Assembly (NCBI RefSeq): GCF_001039355.2
Contig: NW_019775724.1
Span: 850,756-905,110, forward strand
DNA length: 54,355 bases
From: Lingula anatina
Lineage: Eukaryota; Brachiopoda; Lingulata; Lingulida; Lingulidae
Direction of reading: 5' to 3'
Shown here: in pieces, positions 24,701-39,700 of the stretch
Numbering within the stretch: the stretch's first letter is position 1
Layout: the number at the start of each line of letters is the position of its first letter
The notes under the pieces: generated by a model
Told to the model about the DNA's origin: nothing
What the model saw: the letters and a program-made list of their open reading frames with translations, nothing else
Databases searched by the model: none
Translations under genes and position numbers: made by a program

Positions 24701-27700
24701 TTACGTAAATGAATGATTAAACAGCAAAGGGTCTGTTCAGACCCGAACTATTTCAGATTGGAAATTGGTCTTTAACATGCTATCAGGAGACCAAACTCAA
24801 CATCTCCAATCTAAAATAACACTGGTCTGAATGCAGCGAAATAAAAAAATGATGATCTCACCTGTTTTCATAAGCATAATACACAGCATCTCTTGGGATT
24901 GTGCAGAGTTGTTTTCCGTAGCAACACAACACTTGGGGACAGAAGACATACTTCCTGCCACAACAATAGCCCAATGACTGCATCACCCCATCAATTTCAT
25001 TTTCAAACACCTCAGAAAGCTAAAAGAAAAGAAAATGAAAAAGGTTATTATCAGAGCCCTTTCCTTACATGGTTACTGATAATGTAAAAACTTCTGTTTC
25101 ATTTACATTTAAATGATATATATTTCAATTCTCACAAAATAGATTTTTTGCTATCATGACACATACATTAATGCAAGTTCTTAAATCTTTCTTGGCAATA
25201 AGAAGAAAAAAAAAAGGCAAAATATTCTGTAAAAGAAAAAAAATACTATAATCCTTACTGGGGGGAAAATCAAATACAAACAGCAGTGAAGACCTGAAAC
25301 ACTAGACTAAGTACTTGATGATGTGCCATGAAAATCAATGTGCCGTCAACCCCAACACATTTCCCACCCCACTACGATACTTGAGCACAGGCACCGCTTA
25401 CCTTGGAGCAGTATTTATATACCCGGGAGGTCTTCCTGTTGTAGAGCCAGGCATTGTTGAACATGATGTAGACGTCTTCCACATACTCCCAGGGGTCCTG
25501 GTACTGACCAGTGTCCAGCTTGCGCTTGATAGTGGACAGGTCCATGGGTTTCTTTACAATATCATAGTAATCCTGAAGATAAAGGGAGACACTTTAGACT
25601 GAGGCACTGACAGCTAAGTCAGTTAACTATTAAAGGCTAGAATTGGCCTACCGTTTCGTGTCTGTGATGAGAATATTTGGGGACAGTTCCACAAAATAAC
25701 TTATGCCCAAAAATTAGTGTTACATTAAGAACAAAATTCTGGTCTACTTCCATTTAAGATTATATATAGCAGTCAAACTAAATATGACAAAATTCAATTA
25801 TAAACAGTCAAAAATAATTGAGTTACAACAAAAGATGAAGTGAACTTACTGGTATTTGTAAAAGTATAGGATCCACAGGTTGCCTAAACGGCAATGATTC
25901 AGGGTCTTGCCTGTATAGCTTCTCCAGTGTGGGCATTAATGCCTGCCTCAGTTCATCAGGTTTGAACACTTAAATGAAAGAAAGGTTAAATGTTTTGTCA
26001 TGTTTTCTCTACACATCTATCATATTCCTGTATTATAAAATTTGTTCCAATGCTTTATTACTATCTACTTTCTAAACTTTTTTTCACAAAAATTTCAACA
26101 ATTTCTCATTCACTCTTCAATACATCTCCAAAACTATTATAACATCAAGTGCATGTCTCGACAACCTTTTCTAGCTAACCTCACAGAAAAATGATCATTT
26201 AGCAAACATTTTTTATCCCCCCTTGAAGATGATGAGTAACCCCCGTACCTTTCTTTGTCTTGGGTTTGGACTGGGGTGCTGGAGAGGGGGCCACACTGGG
26301 GGGTTTACTATCATTACTGTTCTCCCCACCAGTTGCACTGGCTGTTGACTTGGGAGTGGGCACCTCTTGGGAGCTAGTGTCCTCTTTCACAGACACAGAG
26401 GTGGCGCCACCTCCTCCATCCTCGGGCTCCATCTTTCCAGTCGACTCCTGCTTCAGCTCCTTCTTGATCTCTATGTTGCTGCTGTCTGCGTTTGATGCCT
26501 GAGACAAGGGGGTTCCTTTCCCACCCTGAGCTGAGGGGGGTTTCTGTCCTGGTTCCACCTTGACTTGTTGGTTTGACTGTAGAGGGGTCTGGCCTGCCTG
26601 CATCCCCTGGCCCATCTGTTGCAGTCCTTGTACTAACTGCTGCTTCTGTTGCTGCTGCTGTTGTTGTTGCTGCTGCATGGACTGGTTAGAGCCAGGTGGT
26701 TGCTGCTGCTGTTGTTGTAAAGATTGTTGATGTTGTTGGTTTTGCTGCTGTTGCTGTAGCTGTTGCAGCTGCTGCTGCTTGAACTTGAATTCATAAAACA
26801 AATTCCCATCAAATAAGTACAGGAAACAAAGACAAATAGAAAGAAATACTTCAGCTTAAAATTTCGATCACTTCAGTTAACAAGCAATATTTCATCGTAA
26901 CTTAAACATTTCATAAAACAACATGAAAAAAATGATTATTTACCTGCATTTCATTTTTATGCAAAGAAGCTTGTAAAGCCTCCCTTGATTCCTTCAGTGC
27001 TGCACTCAGGGTGTTGGAATTGGTCATCCCGCCTTGCATTACCTGTCCATTGTTCCCCTGGGGTCCTGCCAGGGGTGGCCTGGGACCCCCTAAGCTGTTC
27101 AGACCCTGCAGAGACCCTGTTCTCTGGAAGGGCGTCGCTGGCGCCATGGAGTAGGGGTCGTTCTGAAGGTTGGGGTTGGACATCCTAAGGTTGGTGTTCA
27201 TCAGCGGCGGACCGTCTGTAAAATCAAATATTGAGCCTGTGCCCAACACCGAGGTCGATATTATTTCCAAGCCACAACTATCACTCTCACTTTTTTTAAA
27301 CTCTTGGAACTATAATTTTTTACATTTTATAAAGGCAGTTTAAATTTTCGTCAAATTCTTCTTTTGCAATATTTGGGCAAAGATAAAAATTTTCCATTTA
27401 CAAGCAACAGGAAACTTTTAAAAGTTTCATCGCCCATGGCAAAGCAACACACACACACAATGCAATATACTTAAATCACAGTGTCTATTTATTCTTACTT
27501 TGACTTGACAAGCCCAAGGCTGAATTCAGACTGCTCTGCAACCCTCCACCTTGCTGGTTATTTTGATCTTTGCCCTGCATCCTGGCTTTTCTTTTCTCCT
27601 CAAGTTCCTTTTGGATCTTGTAGATTTTCTCAGCTAACAAGTGGTAATACTCTTCTCGGCTGTTTGCTGTTTCGTACATGTCTCCCTCAACTTTACGGGC

Positions 27701-30700
27701 GTAGGCGACTAGATTATTCATCCTCCTGTCCTTTAATGCTTGGGGATCTGGGGTAGGGAATATTGCTTGAACCCTGGAACACAATGTAGAAAACCTGTTG
27801 AATAGAATTGTCAACTTTTCACTTTACCTCTTCAACATTGTTCTTCAAACCTTTATTTAAATGGGCATACGAAATCAAGTTTTAAACTATGTACAGTACA
27901 CCTATTAAGATGAAGTGAGGATTTATCAATTGATATGAAACTACAGTGACTAAAAATGGATAACAAATGACACTTTATGTCAACAATAACAACAACAAAA
28001 ACAGCAACAAGGCATACAGGCTACAACTTACAACTTATGCACCAGGTGATTTCTCAAGTCCTGTGTCACATGGTTGTGCCAGTCTTTTGTTCCTTTATTT
28101 GTCATGGCTATATTCTGATTTGGTCCAGTCCCCAAAGAACCACTCAGATTACCAGTGCTTCCCATCTGCAGCTGCTGTGAGATAAGGTTGGTGTTTTGGT
28201 TCATACGAGCAGCATCCATGGGAGGAGACATTATGCCACCAGTTTGCTGCATTGGACCTGGAAAAATTTCTACAATGAGACACCTTAAGAAAGGAAATTT
28301 ATCCCCCCTTCCCCTAAAATAATAGATTTTGTTCCAATTCAAATATCATAAGGGTCTAAAAAATAATTATAATTAAAACAATTTCTAGAAATCACAAAAC
28401 CAGAACTTGTTCAGTCGCTTGCCAGAATCTTTCAAGATCTTCTGTTCTGTCAATATTTAGCTGGAAATATATATGCTGACCATTTCATCACAGCTTGGGA
28501 TTAATTTCTCCATAACCAACTAAGTAAAAGATTCAACAAAATTCAATATGTCCCAACCACAAGTTCATATTATTCATTAAAAGAAATAAGCCTTCTTTTA
28601 CCTTGAGAAGTATTGAGAGATGGCCTAAGCTGTGGCTGACTGTTGGGTCCCTGTGAGGGATAGGGGAGACCAAGTGCAGCATAGGCCTTCTGCATCTCAA
28701 TAGGAGCTGGGCCTTGACTGGATCCTAACAGATTTTGACCTGAATTAGGTCCTGCAAGAGCAGCAAGAACAGATGCTGAAAGAAATTGGGAAGAGTAAAA
28801 TATGGAAAACATACCTACAATCTGGAAAGCAAATGTATGTCATAAAATGAGTATCTTATATTAAAACTCACCCGTAGTTCTCCTATCTGCTGAAGCATGC
28901 TTCAGCGGCAAGCAAACAGGACAATCCTGACGAGTACAATTTTTCCAATGAGATATAATCTGGCGTGAAGATGCACAGTGAGCAACTGAAAAAGAATATT
29001 CCAAATGATTCCACAATATCAAAAAGAGTCGGTTGAAAATGTCAGCACTAAAAATCCCTCAATTAATTGTATAAGCATAAAGTTCCATAAAATAAGATGA
29101 TGCATTTACCCTGACAGTTCTTCCCTGCATTGCAAGTTGTCATGTGATTCAATACATTTTTCATGGTACGACAATGTGGCAGTGTACACTGGCGAACTTC
29201 TCCATTGGCTTGTTCACGCCTCTGACATTTGTGTGCATGAAGCAGCAGCACCAACTGTTGTTGGATAAGTTTCCGTTTCTCTGGGTCTGCATGTGCAGTC
29301 GGTGGTGCCTGCTGGGTCAAGCCTGGTTGGGGAGCCAGCTGAAATGAAAAGTCAGATACAAATATCTTTAACATAAATACTCAATTACTGTGAGGAATGA
29401 AGTTTTAATTGCTTTTTGGTTATAGGCACAATTCTTATAGCTAAGCGAGTATATCTACGGTACACACCAAATTTGTGCCACAAATTAGATGTTGCAGGGA
29501 GATAGAAAACTCTTGTTATTCCTAAATTTACAGATGAAATAAAACTGCCTAATAAACAATATGAAACAGCATCAATAATTCATCAAATCAGTCTGCTCTA
29601 GAAAACTGTTTGCAGTAGTTGCAATAATTTGAAAATTATCTTTTGTATAACTTCTGTGACCTCTCAATATGAACTTGTCAGTATCATCTGCCTCAACCTT
29701 TCACATTTAACATGAATATAAAGAGTAAGGATGTGATCACATTACGTAAATTTCACAAGAACTAATTTCAGAATCTTTTATAGTGTACCTAAACTAAAAG
29801 CTTTGGAAAAAAAAGGGGGATTGAAATGTCCCGCTCAGTGCTAGGCCTCTCAACTTTCAACTGATGAAACAAGTTTACTCTGTTGTTTATGACCAATTAA
29901 TCCAATGAAATGCCTCTACTACAGAGATAATCAATAGAGTGAAATGCCTCGCCTCCTCCTGACATTAAGTATAAAACGGCTCTTACAACTGACAAAACAA
30001 CTGGGAAAATCACCCAAGGACACAAGCTTGGTGTACATATAGACACACACAAAATTTAATCTCAGTTAGCCAAAAACAGACTTTGGGTCTATACCACAAA
30101 TTACAAGACTGCCATACTTACTACTCCTACATTGCAAAATAGTAAGCCCAGTCTTACAAAATTAGCTTAAATTGCAAACACACACTTCAGAAGCATTTTG
30201 CCTTGCTGGCTCCTAACACCTCTTGTTGAAATTACAGGTCAATTACACCCCATTTCCATAGATTTTTAGATAGATCTATCCCTGTGGGGAGTCTCACAAG
30301 GTTACTGTCAGCTTGGCCGGCTTAAGCCTCTGTCCTGCCTACTAAAAGCTGTAAGGGGGTAATTAACTATGGTGTCCGCTCGGCTGACTGCAATTTAGCC
30401 TGAACCCCCAGGGAGTTAGGTCGATCTAAAACTTAATCTTTAGATCGATCTAAATCTCTGGGAAAGCACCCTTTGATTGCATTCATTTGACCCTCTACAA
30501 AGTCAATACCATACAATAGAGAACCTAACCCTCTTTAATGGAATTAACAGTATGGGGACAATCAAGGCCGCTTATAACACCTTAGTATGCAATATCAACC
30601 TAACTCTGATTATTCATATTAACATTATTAACAAATGTCCTTCTATGCCCTCTCTCCATCAGAGCCCTATCAAGGCAAACATTCTCATTTTAGCTGATTT

Positions 30701-33700
30701 TTGTCCATTAAGTAAATGACAAATTGACTTAAAAACATAATTATTAATTTATTCTTAAGCATTTAGTTTAAGTCCTCAATCTGCAATCTTTGAGTTTAAT
30801 CATACCTAAGACCAGAAGGTGGTCTACCACACCTTTTCAAAACCCACTAGTCTTAGGAGGAAACTGAAAACAATTGGGCATCTTCCTACTTCATATAACA
30901 TGCTATACTTATCTGTACAAAATAATTTTACTAATATATATTACTCACATGCAGCAGTACAGTTAATTGACACAATATATTACTTATATTATTTATAAAT
31001 ATACTTTATTTATAAATCACATTAACTATCAAAACATAACCTTTTCAATATATATATTTCATATAAATGCCAGTCAATCTTTAACTTTCAATTCATTATA
31101 TTATTCACAGTTTTTCAAATTGTCCAAAAGTTAACAGTATCAAGAGTCACAACAACTGAAAATCAAATATGTATACATAACCTTTTTTTATTTAAACCAC
31201 AGGAGTCAGAGTTTTTCTTCATACAACCTACATGTATTGTCTGAAGGGTTAATGTCCGATTAAAAATTAAAATAAAATAATTTGGCTAAATATTGGAACA
31301 ATCATATGTATATAAAATGATTCCTGATATAACCCTGAACTAAAGAGACTATTCTCCATAGATCTCATGCCATGTGAGCTACTGCCTTGTCTCACCATTC
31401 ACTTCCACATGAAAACCAATTCACATGTAAATTCTCAAGACCAACAATGCCTAGTATTAATATGTGGAAAATAAGAACAAACAGTACCCATCCTAAAATG
31501 AACTGCCTTTACAACATGTGCTCAGGACAAAGAACAAAGGAGTTTCCCACAGTCAGACACACCTCTTCTATAAATGTTCAAATTAAACAGCAACATAGTT
31601 ATGAAAGACCCCTTTTGACATTCACATATTTCCATGTTAACATCAATAAGCCAAAGCTATTCCTTTCTTTAGGAAATGCCCCAGATTTAAGAATCTTCTG
31701 GGTCTTAAAATACCCAACTACTCTTGCTACAACTATAGTTAGGCTATTCAGTGCAAAGTAAATAGACCTAACATGGCTTCCCCATGCAGTGACCTAGTTT
31801 CTCCACACACACCAACTTGGAGTGGGACAGTGGCACAAACAACTTCAAAAACCCATCTTCTGCTCACTGACATTTATCAAAATGAAGATTTTCCACCCAG
31901 GAATGAAGTACAGTATCCACTTCAGAAAAATAAACACAATATTCATTTATAATATTAATCTGATGCAGCTTTGGCAAGAATTTTTAATGTCAGCCCCTCC
32001 CCTTTCTGCCTCTTGTTCTTCTAGTCTGAGCAAAAGGCAAAAGGCTATTGCTTGCAAAATTGGTCTCTAAATGTTCTGGGTTCCTGACAGCATATACGTT
32101 TGTTAAGATCTGATTGAATCTATACCAAAAGCATTGTCCAACTTCAAATTAGATAGGAGACAAAGCAACAAATGGCCTCCAGAAAAAAGCATGACATCCA
32201 CAGCAAACTCTTAGTTTCTAACAAGTCATTTACCCAAATATGACCCATGCTCCCACTCATATTCTACACTGCCTTGTTTTTTCAGTGTCGGTGAATTCAA
32301 TACAATTTAAATTAGAGAAGACAAGAAAAACCAAGTCAACAACTACTCCTCTGTACAGTTTTGACTTTAAGTTTTTAGAAAATAATGCTTGGAAAATTAC
32401 CACAAGCATTTTCCAAAATCCAGCAGAATATTGAAAAAACCTTCCCATAAATGGCATCTAACATTTTAGTAAAGAATATCATCTAACATTAAAAAAAGAA
32501 CAGAGCAGTAATGAGATAACAAACGTNAAGCAAATCTTTCTTTATGTCACTCACCCCAGACTCTTCACATAATCTAGGTATCCGATTAGGATTTCATGAT
32601 ACACCGCGGTCCTGAACTGGCGAGGTTGGAAGAAATGAACACTGTCAAGGTAAGATATGTACACACGCCTGGAAAAAAAATGTATTCCCATTAAATTGTT
32701 ATATTTCTAAACAGTTGAGTCACAAATGACATGACTAATGACAAAACTTTTTGAGATGTTTTCAGCTCGTCTTGTACATGCAGTTCACAACTCATATTTG
32801 TATGATTTGTGATGATACAAATGAATTTATTCAAAATTGTTTTGCTTTTCAAAAGAAAATTGATATGATTGCATAGGGCTTATAACTTAATGCCAGGCAC
32901 TTCTGTTTATTGGCTTTTACACTAGTCTCTTTCAACTAGCTTCAGAAAAGCTGCATTTTACAAATTGTTCATCTTTTCTTCAGTTCTTTTAAAAACCATA
33001 TTTATGCCAAAGAATGACCTCAGCATGGTGTCCATATCAAACCATGTGTCAAGCTTACCTTGTATTTGGCTGAGGACAGTCAGAGGAGTATTCCTGCACG
33101 TGCATCCCAAAAAAGCAGACATCGGTGCCATCGATTTCTTCAAATGCAAACATGGCTTTCGTCCTGTATGGGAAGGAATCTGGGATATCATTCCCAAACC
33201 TAGAACAAAGAAGACAATGAAAAGTAATACAGACAATATATCAATGCATCTTTATATCTTTGTTTGTTTGTTTGTTTATATGATCAAATCAGAGGAGGGC
33301 CCTCACTTCTGAATAAAACAGATATTTCTTCAACAAAATAAACTCTCAAACACAAAGTAAATTGATCCATACCAAATCCCAGCCCAAGGCATTCTTCTTA
33401 CACTAAAACACTGCACACTCATTTCAGCACTGATCATGATAAAAAGGTTAAATTAATGCTTTAAACTATCGCAGCTGAATTCCAGATTAGTCTGGAGCAG
33501 CACTCACCTGGCCTTCATTCCTGGCTTCACTTCCACCACTTTGTCCAATGCTGACAGCACCCTAATGGTCACCTCTCCTGCGCCAACATCTTTCTTCTTT
33601 AAGAAATTGTTCACTCTGTTCTCCAAGTAAAAACCGAGTTTTGTGTTTGGAAGCTCTAGATATGGGGGAAAGAGAGAGAGAGAGAGACTGGTTAACAAAC

Positions 33701-36700
33701 AGCAGACGTGTGTACACAATATGTGCATAACTATCAATAAACAAATAAATAAATATTATTTTATCCAATCTGCATAAATTTTGCTATTAAGGTTCTTAAT
33801 AGGCTATAATTTCTATTGTGCTTGTGATGAACAGGTATTTTTGTTTGCAAAGCACGGAATAACACTTACACAACATTTTAAGTGTAAGTATTTATGAGGA
33901 TAAGAATGATTTTGTTTCATTTTTTGAATGTGTATAGTCATGCTGAACAAATCCAGAGTTCAATCTTATTAAAGGCAAGTAAGTATACATCTAACCACAG
34001 ATAATGTTAAACACTGCCCCCGCTCCCAAATGCCAGTAAAAATGTGTAAACTTGTACAGTTACTTGTCACTATTACTACTTTAGACTAGCAGTTTCCTGG
34101 ACTGTTTGTGGCCCAAACTGTAAGTAACTTACTTTTGGCGCTATATTTGTTTTCTTTCCTCCGTGTCCCCTTAGCTTTATGACAGTTGTCACATGTGTAT
34201 CCATTAGGCCAGATTGTGTCCATGTGAGTAACACAGATTTGGTGAACTTTCCGTCCACAGTCATTGCACTCAATAAATCTGATGTGAAAAATGAAAGATG
34301 GCAATTTACATATAACTAGAAAGATAAACAAATTAATATAAATTTTTAATAGATTAAAATAGAGATCCCTCCCCCATTGTCTAAGCATTACATTGATACA
34401 TGACCACACCTCCAAATTTCATCATTCAAATTGATGTAATCATCGCAACAACAAAATATATTGAAGTTAAACCTTTGGATAATGTCAACTGGTTAAAACA
34501 AAAAACTTTTACTATATCATTCCTTATGACATAAATCAAAGGGCAATTTAATTACATACAATATACTGTGTTTGGAACCAACAACTTTATAGTCAAGACA
34601 TAAAGAGATATCTCAGCATTAATGCTACTACAGCTATCTGTCATGGAACACTCACGGTTCATAATCTAAATTGTCGTTCTTCAACTTCACAAATTGATCC
34701 TTCTTGATGCGACTGAAAATGTTATGGTTATTTTAAAATAAATGTTCTCTGTTGAAGCATGACACACTTAAACACATGCCCTACTGCACTGGAATGTTTC
34801 TATTCATCCCAAAGGAAAAAGCAAACTACATGACATTTAGAACAGTTCAAGCTATGGAACTTTGCAGTTTCTTCAAAATATGGAATAAGTTAATCCCGAT
34901 ATGATTGATAAAGTGGTGCATTTTCCATATTATAAAGGTGTTGTTGACCATCATTTGGCAATTCCAATAAAAACATGTTTAAATTAACATAAATGGGCTT
35001 AAAATTTGCGTATTGCCAAGTCAGAATAAATTTAGTATAAATCAGAAATCTTTGAAAAAAAATATTCCACCTGCTCTCCATTTTATAACAATAATCAAAC
35101 TGTAAAACAAATGCAGAAAAAGTGAATCATAAGATAAAACAATTTCTACTCACATAATTGGCTGTGATGGGTCGTCAGAGAGCTCGACATCTTCACCTTG
35201 AATCTCATTGAAGCACTTCTCGCAGAAAGTGTACCTAGTGTTTAAAAGTCCAGATTTGAACTGACTGCTTGGGCAGCAGAAAGGGCAAACGTGAAGGACA
35301 CCACAACACATAGGCACAAGACAAACATGGGAAATAAAAGAGAGGGAGAAAAAAATAATAAAATAAAACGTTAGTGTTTGCAATAAATAATGGTCATTCT
35401 GAAAGTTATGTTAACTGTCACCAATGAAAAAAATTGCATTTAAATTAAATAATCGATTAATAATGATATATCTATGCATAAACATAATTGCACTATATGG
35501 AGCAAAACTGAAATATTTGCTTTACATACAATATATCACATTTCATTAACAGCAGGGTTAACTGCTGCTTTCATTCAACCTTGCTATAACCCAAGCATTC
35601 TCAAGTTCATTATGTAACTTTTTTCTATATACTGTCAATGATATGAAATCTGCAGAAGAGACCTGTCACCAAAGAGTGATAAGTATAGGTTTGTTACCAG
35701 AAAGTGATGATATCCCAGTGACTTGGTGAGTCATAGAAATCAAATGTGTTAGTTTAAATAAAGTACATTCACAAAATTAGTTTTAATATGATCTAAGAAA
35801 AAAAAAAGACAAAACAAAACAAGACAGAACAGATCACAAGCAAACCACACACAAGGAAAAAAAGAATTTGTCTCCATAAACACATTAAAAAAGCCTATAT
35901 GCATACAATTAAAAGTTCACTTTAATCATGTTTAACAGAAAAAGGGAGCACACCAAAGGAACAGAGAGAGAAAAAAGCTACTGAAGAAAACATGTTACTT
36001 ATTAACAGAAATATTTACAGACAGGCAACATTACAATATTCATCTAAGGATTCTTAAGATAAACATTTACCTGTCTGAAAAATTTCCACTTTTTTTTTTA
36101 GTACTACAAGAGTGTTATGATGCTATAAAGGGAAACTGGTAGTTTCTGATGCTTCAAAATGCAAAAATCCATAAGACCAACCCCCTTATCTAAAACTATC
36201 AAAAGCATTCAACTACACATTGGAAACTTTTTTTATTATTTAAATGATTTATAAAACAGCAAAGGGTCTGTTCAGACCCGAACTATTTCAGATTGGAAAT
36301 TAGACTTAAACATGTTACCAGGGGACCAAACTCGACATTTCCAATCTAAAATAACACCGGTCTGCGAAATAAAAAAAATGATGATCTCACCTGTTTTCAT
36401 AAGCATAATACACAGCATCTCTTGGGATTGTGCAGAGTTGTTTTCCGTAGCAACACAACACTTGGGGACAGAAGACATACTTCCTGCCACAACAATAGCC
36501 CAGTGACTGCATCACCCCATCAATTTCATTTTCAAACACCTCAGAAAGCTAAAAGAGAAGAAAATTTAAAAAGGTTATTATCAGAGCCCTTTACCTTCAT
36601 GGTTCCTGATAATGTAAAATTTTTGTTTCATTTACATTTTATAACTAGAGGATCAGAGAGGCGATACCGCCTCCGAATATTGTACCACCAGCTGGAGCAA

Positions 36701-39700
36701 GCGCATTCGTATAGACCCCCACATACACAAAATAAGGGACACAGCCACCAGTTTTGTGCTTGACAAGCTGTAAAAATGCAATCAACAAGAATTTTTAAAC
36801 TATTGCAAAAAATATATATGGTACAATCAAATTTAAGTTCTTCGTAAGGTAGGTCAAGGGTCAATTTCAAGGTCACAGTAAATTGCCAGTATATGACTTC
36901 CTATTCAAGTTCAAGAGTAACTATGGACCTATCTCTGTCAAGTTTGAAGTTAAAAGAGAAAGAAATTAGCAGAGTTCAGTTCATGATAAAAAGTAGGTCA
37001 AAGGTCAATTTCAAGGTCACATTTAGATTGCCAGTATANCCGTCTATAGAAATTTTTCCCATAACTCCTTCCGTAGGGTAGATAATTAGCATTTAATTTT
37101 GCCATTTTTAGACAAGGGTGCATTGCAATGAGTGCCACACCCAGACCCCAATACCGACAAAGCCCAAATTTTACGTGGAACGAGTTGAGATTATAGGTGA
37201 CCTAAATCCATGAGATGGGTACGGGGGCCCTTACCGTCTAGGAGGAGAAGCGGTAACGGTAGCCGTCCGGCGGAGCCAACGGAGCCGGCGGAGCCGGCGG
37301 AGCCGGCGGAGCCGGCGGAACGATCCGGACGGGACCGAAACCATGTGTACCGCCAGCGCTAACGCTGGTGGTACAATGATATATATTTCATGGTTGGAAA
37401 AAATTTGTGTGTGTCATAAAAACATCCCCCCCCCTCCAAGACACTTCTCAGAACATAGATTTTTTGTTATTATGACATGTACATTAATGCAAGTTCTTAA
37501 CCTTTCTTTGCGAGTAGAAAAAATAGGAAAAATATCCTGTAAAAAAAAAAATACTGTTATCATTACTGGCAACAAAATCAAATACAAACAGCAGTGAAGA
37601 CCTGAAACACTAGACTAAGTACCCATGATGATGTGCCATGAAAATCAATGTGCCGTCAACCCCAACACATTTCCCACCCCACTACGATACTTGAGCACAG
37701 GCACCGCTTACCTTGGAGCAGTATTTATATACCCGGGAGGTCTTCCTGTTGTAGAGCCAGGCATTGTTGAACATGATGTAGACGTCTTCCACATACTCCC
37801 AGGGGTCCTGGTACTGACCAGTGTCCAGCTTGCGCTTGATAGTGGACAGGTCCATGGGTTTCTTTACAATATCATAGTAATCCTGAAGATAAAGGGAGAC
37901 ACTTTAGACTGAGGCACTGACAGCTAAGTCAGTTAACTATTAAAGGCTAGAATTGGCCTACAGTTTCATATCTGTGATTAAATATTTGGGGACAGTGCCA
38001 CAAAATAACTTTTGCCCAAAAATTAGTCTTACATTAGGAACAAAATTCTGGTCTACTTCCATTTAAGATAATATATAGCAGTCTAACTAAATATGACAAA
38101 ATTCAATTATAAACAGTCAAAAATAATTGAGTTACAACAAAAGATGAAGTGAACTTACTGGTATTTGTAAAAGTATAGGATCCACAGGTTGCCTAAACGG
38201 CAATGATTCAGGGTCTTGCCTGTATAGCTTCTCCAGTGTGGGCATTAATGCCTGCCTCAGTTCATCAGGTTTGAACACTTAAATGAAAGAAAGGTTAAAT
38301 GTTTTGTCATGTTTTCTCTACACATCTATCATATTCCTGTATTATAAAATTTGTTCCAATGCTTTATTACTATCTACTTTCTAAACTTTTTTTCACAAAA
38401 ATTTCAACAATTTCTCATTCACTCTTCAATACATCTCCAAAACTATTATAACATCAAGTGCATGTCTCGACAACCTTTTCTAGCTAACCTCACAGAAAAA
38501 TGATCATTTAGCAAACATTTTTTACCCCCCCCTTGAAGACGATGAGTAACCCCCGTACCTTTCTTTGTCTTGGGTTTCGACTGGGGTGCTGGAGAGGGGG
38601 CCACACTGGGGGGTTTACTATCATTACTGTTCTCCCCACCAGTTGCACTGGCTGTTGACTTGGGAGTGGGCACCTCTTGGGAGCTAGTGTCCTCTTTCAC
38701 AGACACAGAGGTGGCGCCACCTCCTCCATCCTCGGGCTCCATCTTTCCAGTCGACTCCTGCTTCAGCTCCTTCTTGATCTCTATGTTGCTGCTGTCTGCG
38801 TTGGATGCCTGAGACAAGGGGGTTCCTTTCCCACCCTGAGCTGAGGGGGGTTTCTGTCCTGGTTCCACCTTGACCTGTTGGTTTGACTGTAGAGGGGTTT
38901 GGCCTGCCTGCATCCCCTGGCCCATCTGTTGCAGTCCTTGTACTAACTGCTGCTTCTGTTGCTGTTGTTGTTGTTGTTGCTGCTGCATGGACTGGTTGGA
39001 GCCAGGTGGTTGCTGCTGTTGTTGTTGTAAAGATTGTTGATGTTGTTGGTTTTGCTGCTGTTGCTGTAGCTGTTGCAGCTGCTGCTGCTTGAACTTGAAT
39101 TTATAAAACAAATTCCCATCAAATAAGTACAGGAAACAAAGACAAATAGAAAGAAATACTTTAGCGTAAAATTTCGAGACAAATCACTTCAGTTAACAAG
39201 CAATATTTCATCGTAACTTAAACATTTCATAAAACAACATGTAAAAATTATTATTGTTTACCTGCATTTCATTTTTATGCAAAGAAGCTTGTAAAGCCTC
39301 CCTTGATTCCTTCAGTGCTGCACTCAAGGTGTTGGAATTGGTCATCCCGCCTTGCATTACCTGTCCATTGTTCCCCTGGGGTCCTGCCAGGGGTGGCCTG
39401 GGACCCCCTAAGCTGTTCAGACCCTGCAGAGACCCTGTTCTCTGGAAGGGCGTCGCTGGCGCCATGGAGTAGGGGTCGTTCTGAAGGTTGGGGTTGGACA
39501 TCCTCAGGTTGGTGTTCATCAGCGGCGGACCGTCTGTAAAATCAAATATTGAGCCTGTGCCCAACACCGAGGTCGATATTATTTCCAAGCCACAACTATC
39601 ACTCTCATGTCACTTTTTTAAAACTCTTGGAACTATAATTTTTTACATTTTATAAAGGCAGTTTAAATTTTCGTCAAATTCTTCTTTTGCAATATTTGGG

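Larger units (their letters stand above)
36643..37377 (-). mobile_element. Non-autonomous Helitron-like element, present in only one CBP allele
   Basis: Inserted in the intron between exons 37712 and 36548; the left allele lacks it (around 25112-25118). Read on the - strand it starts near TCATTGTACCACCAGCG and ends with the hairpin GAGGCG-GTAT-CGCCTC (36656-36671), then TCTGATCCTCTAG followed by T. A short hairpin about 10 bases before a CTRR end, with T next to it, is the 3' signature of Helitrons. The interior has diverged tandem units (AAGGTCAATTTCAAGGTCAC at two places). It is cut by the N at 37039. Related copies are at 50525-52137 and 53519-53830. A 14-base inverted match (ATTGTACCACCAGC, 36679 and 37364) is internal and would suggest a MITE instead. 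Confidence 0.65.

Noticed and set aside
36679-37377. Element called as a MITE from its 14-base inverted match
   Set aside because: The insertion extends to 36643, beyond the left arm, and ends with a hairpin plus CTAG, so the inverted match is internal. A Helitron-like class fits better, though not with certainty.
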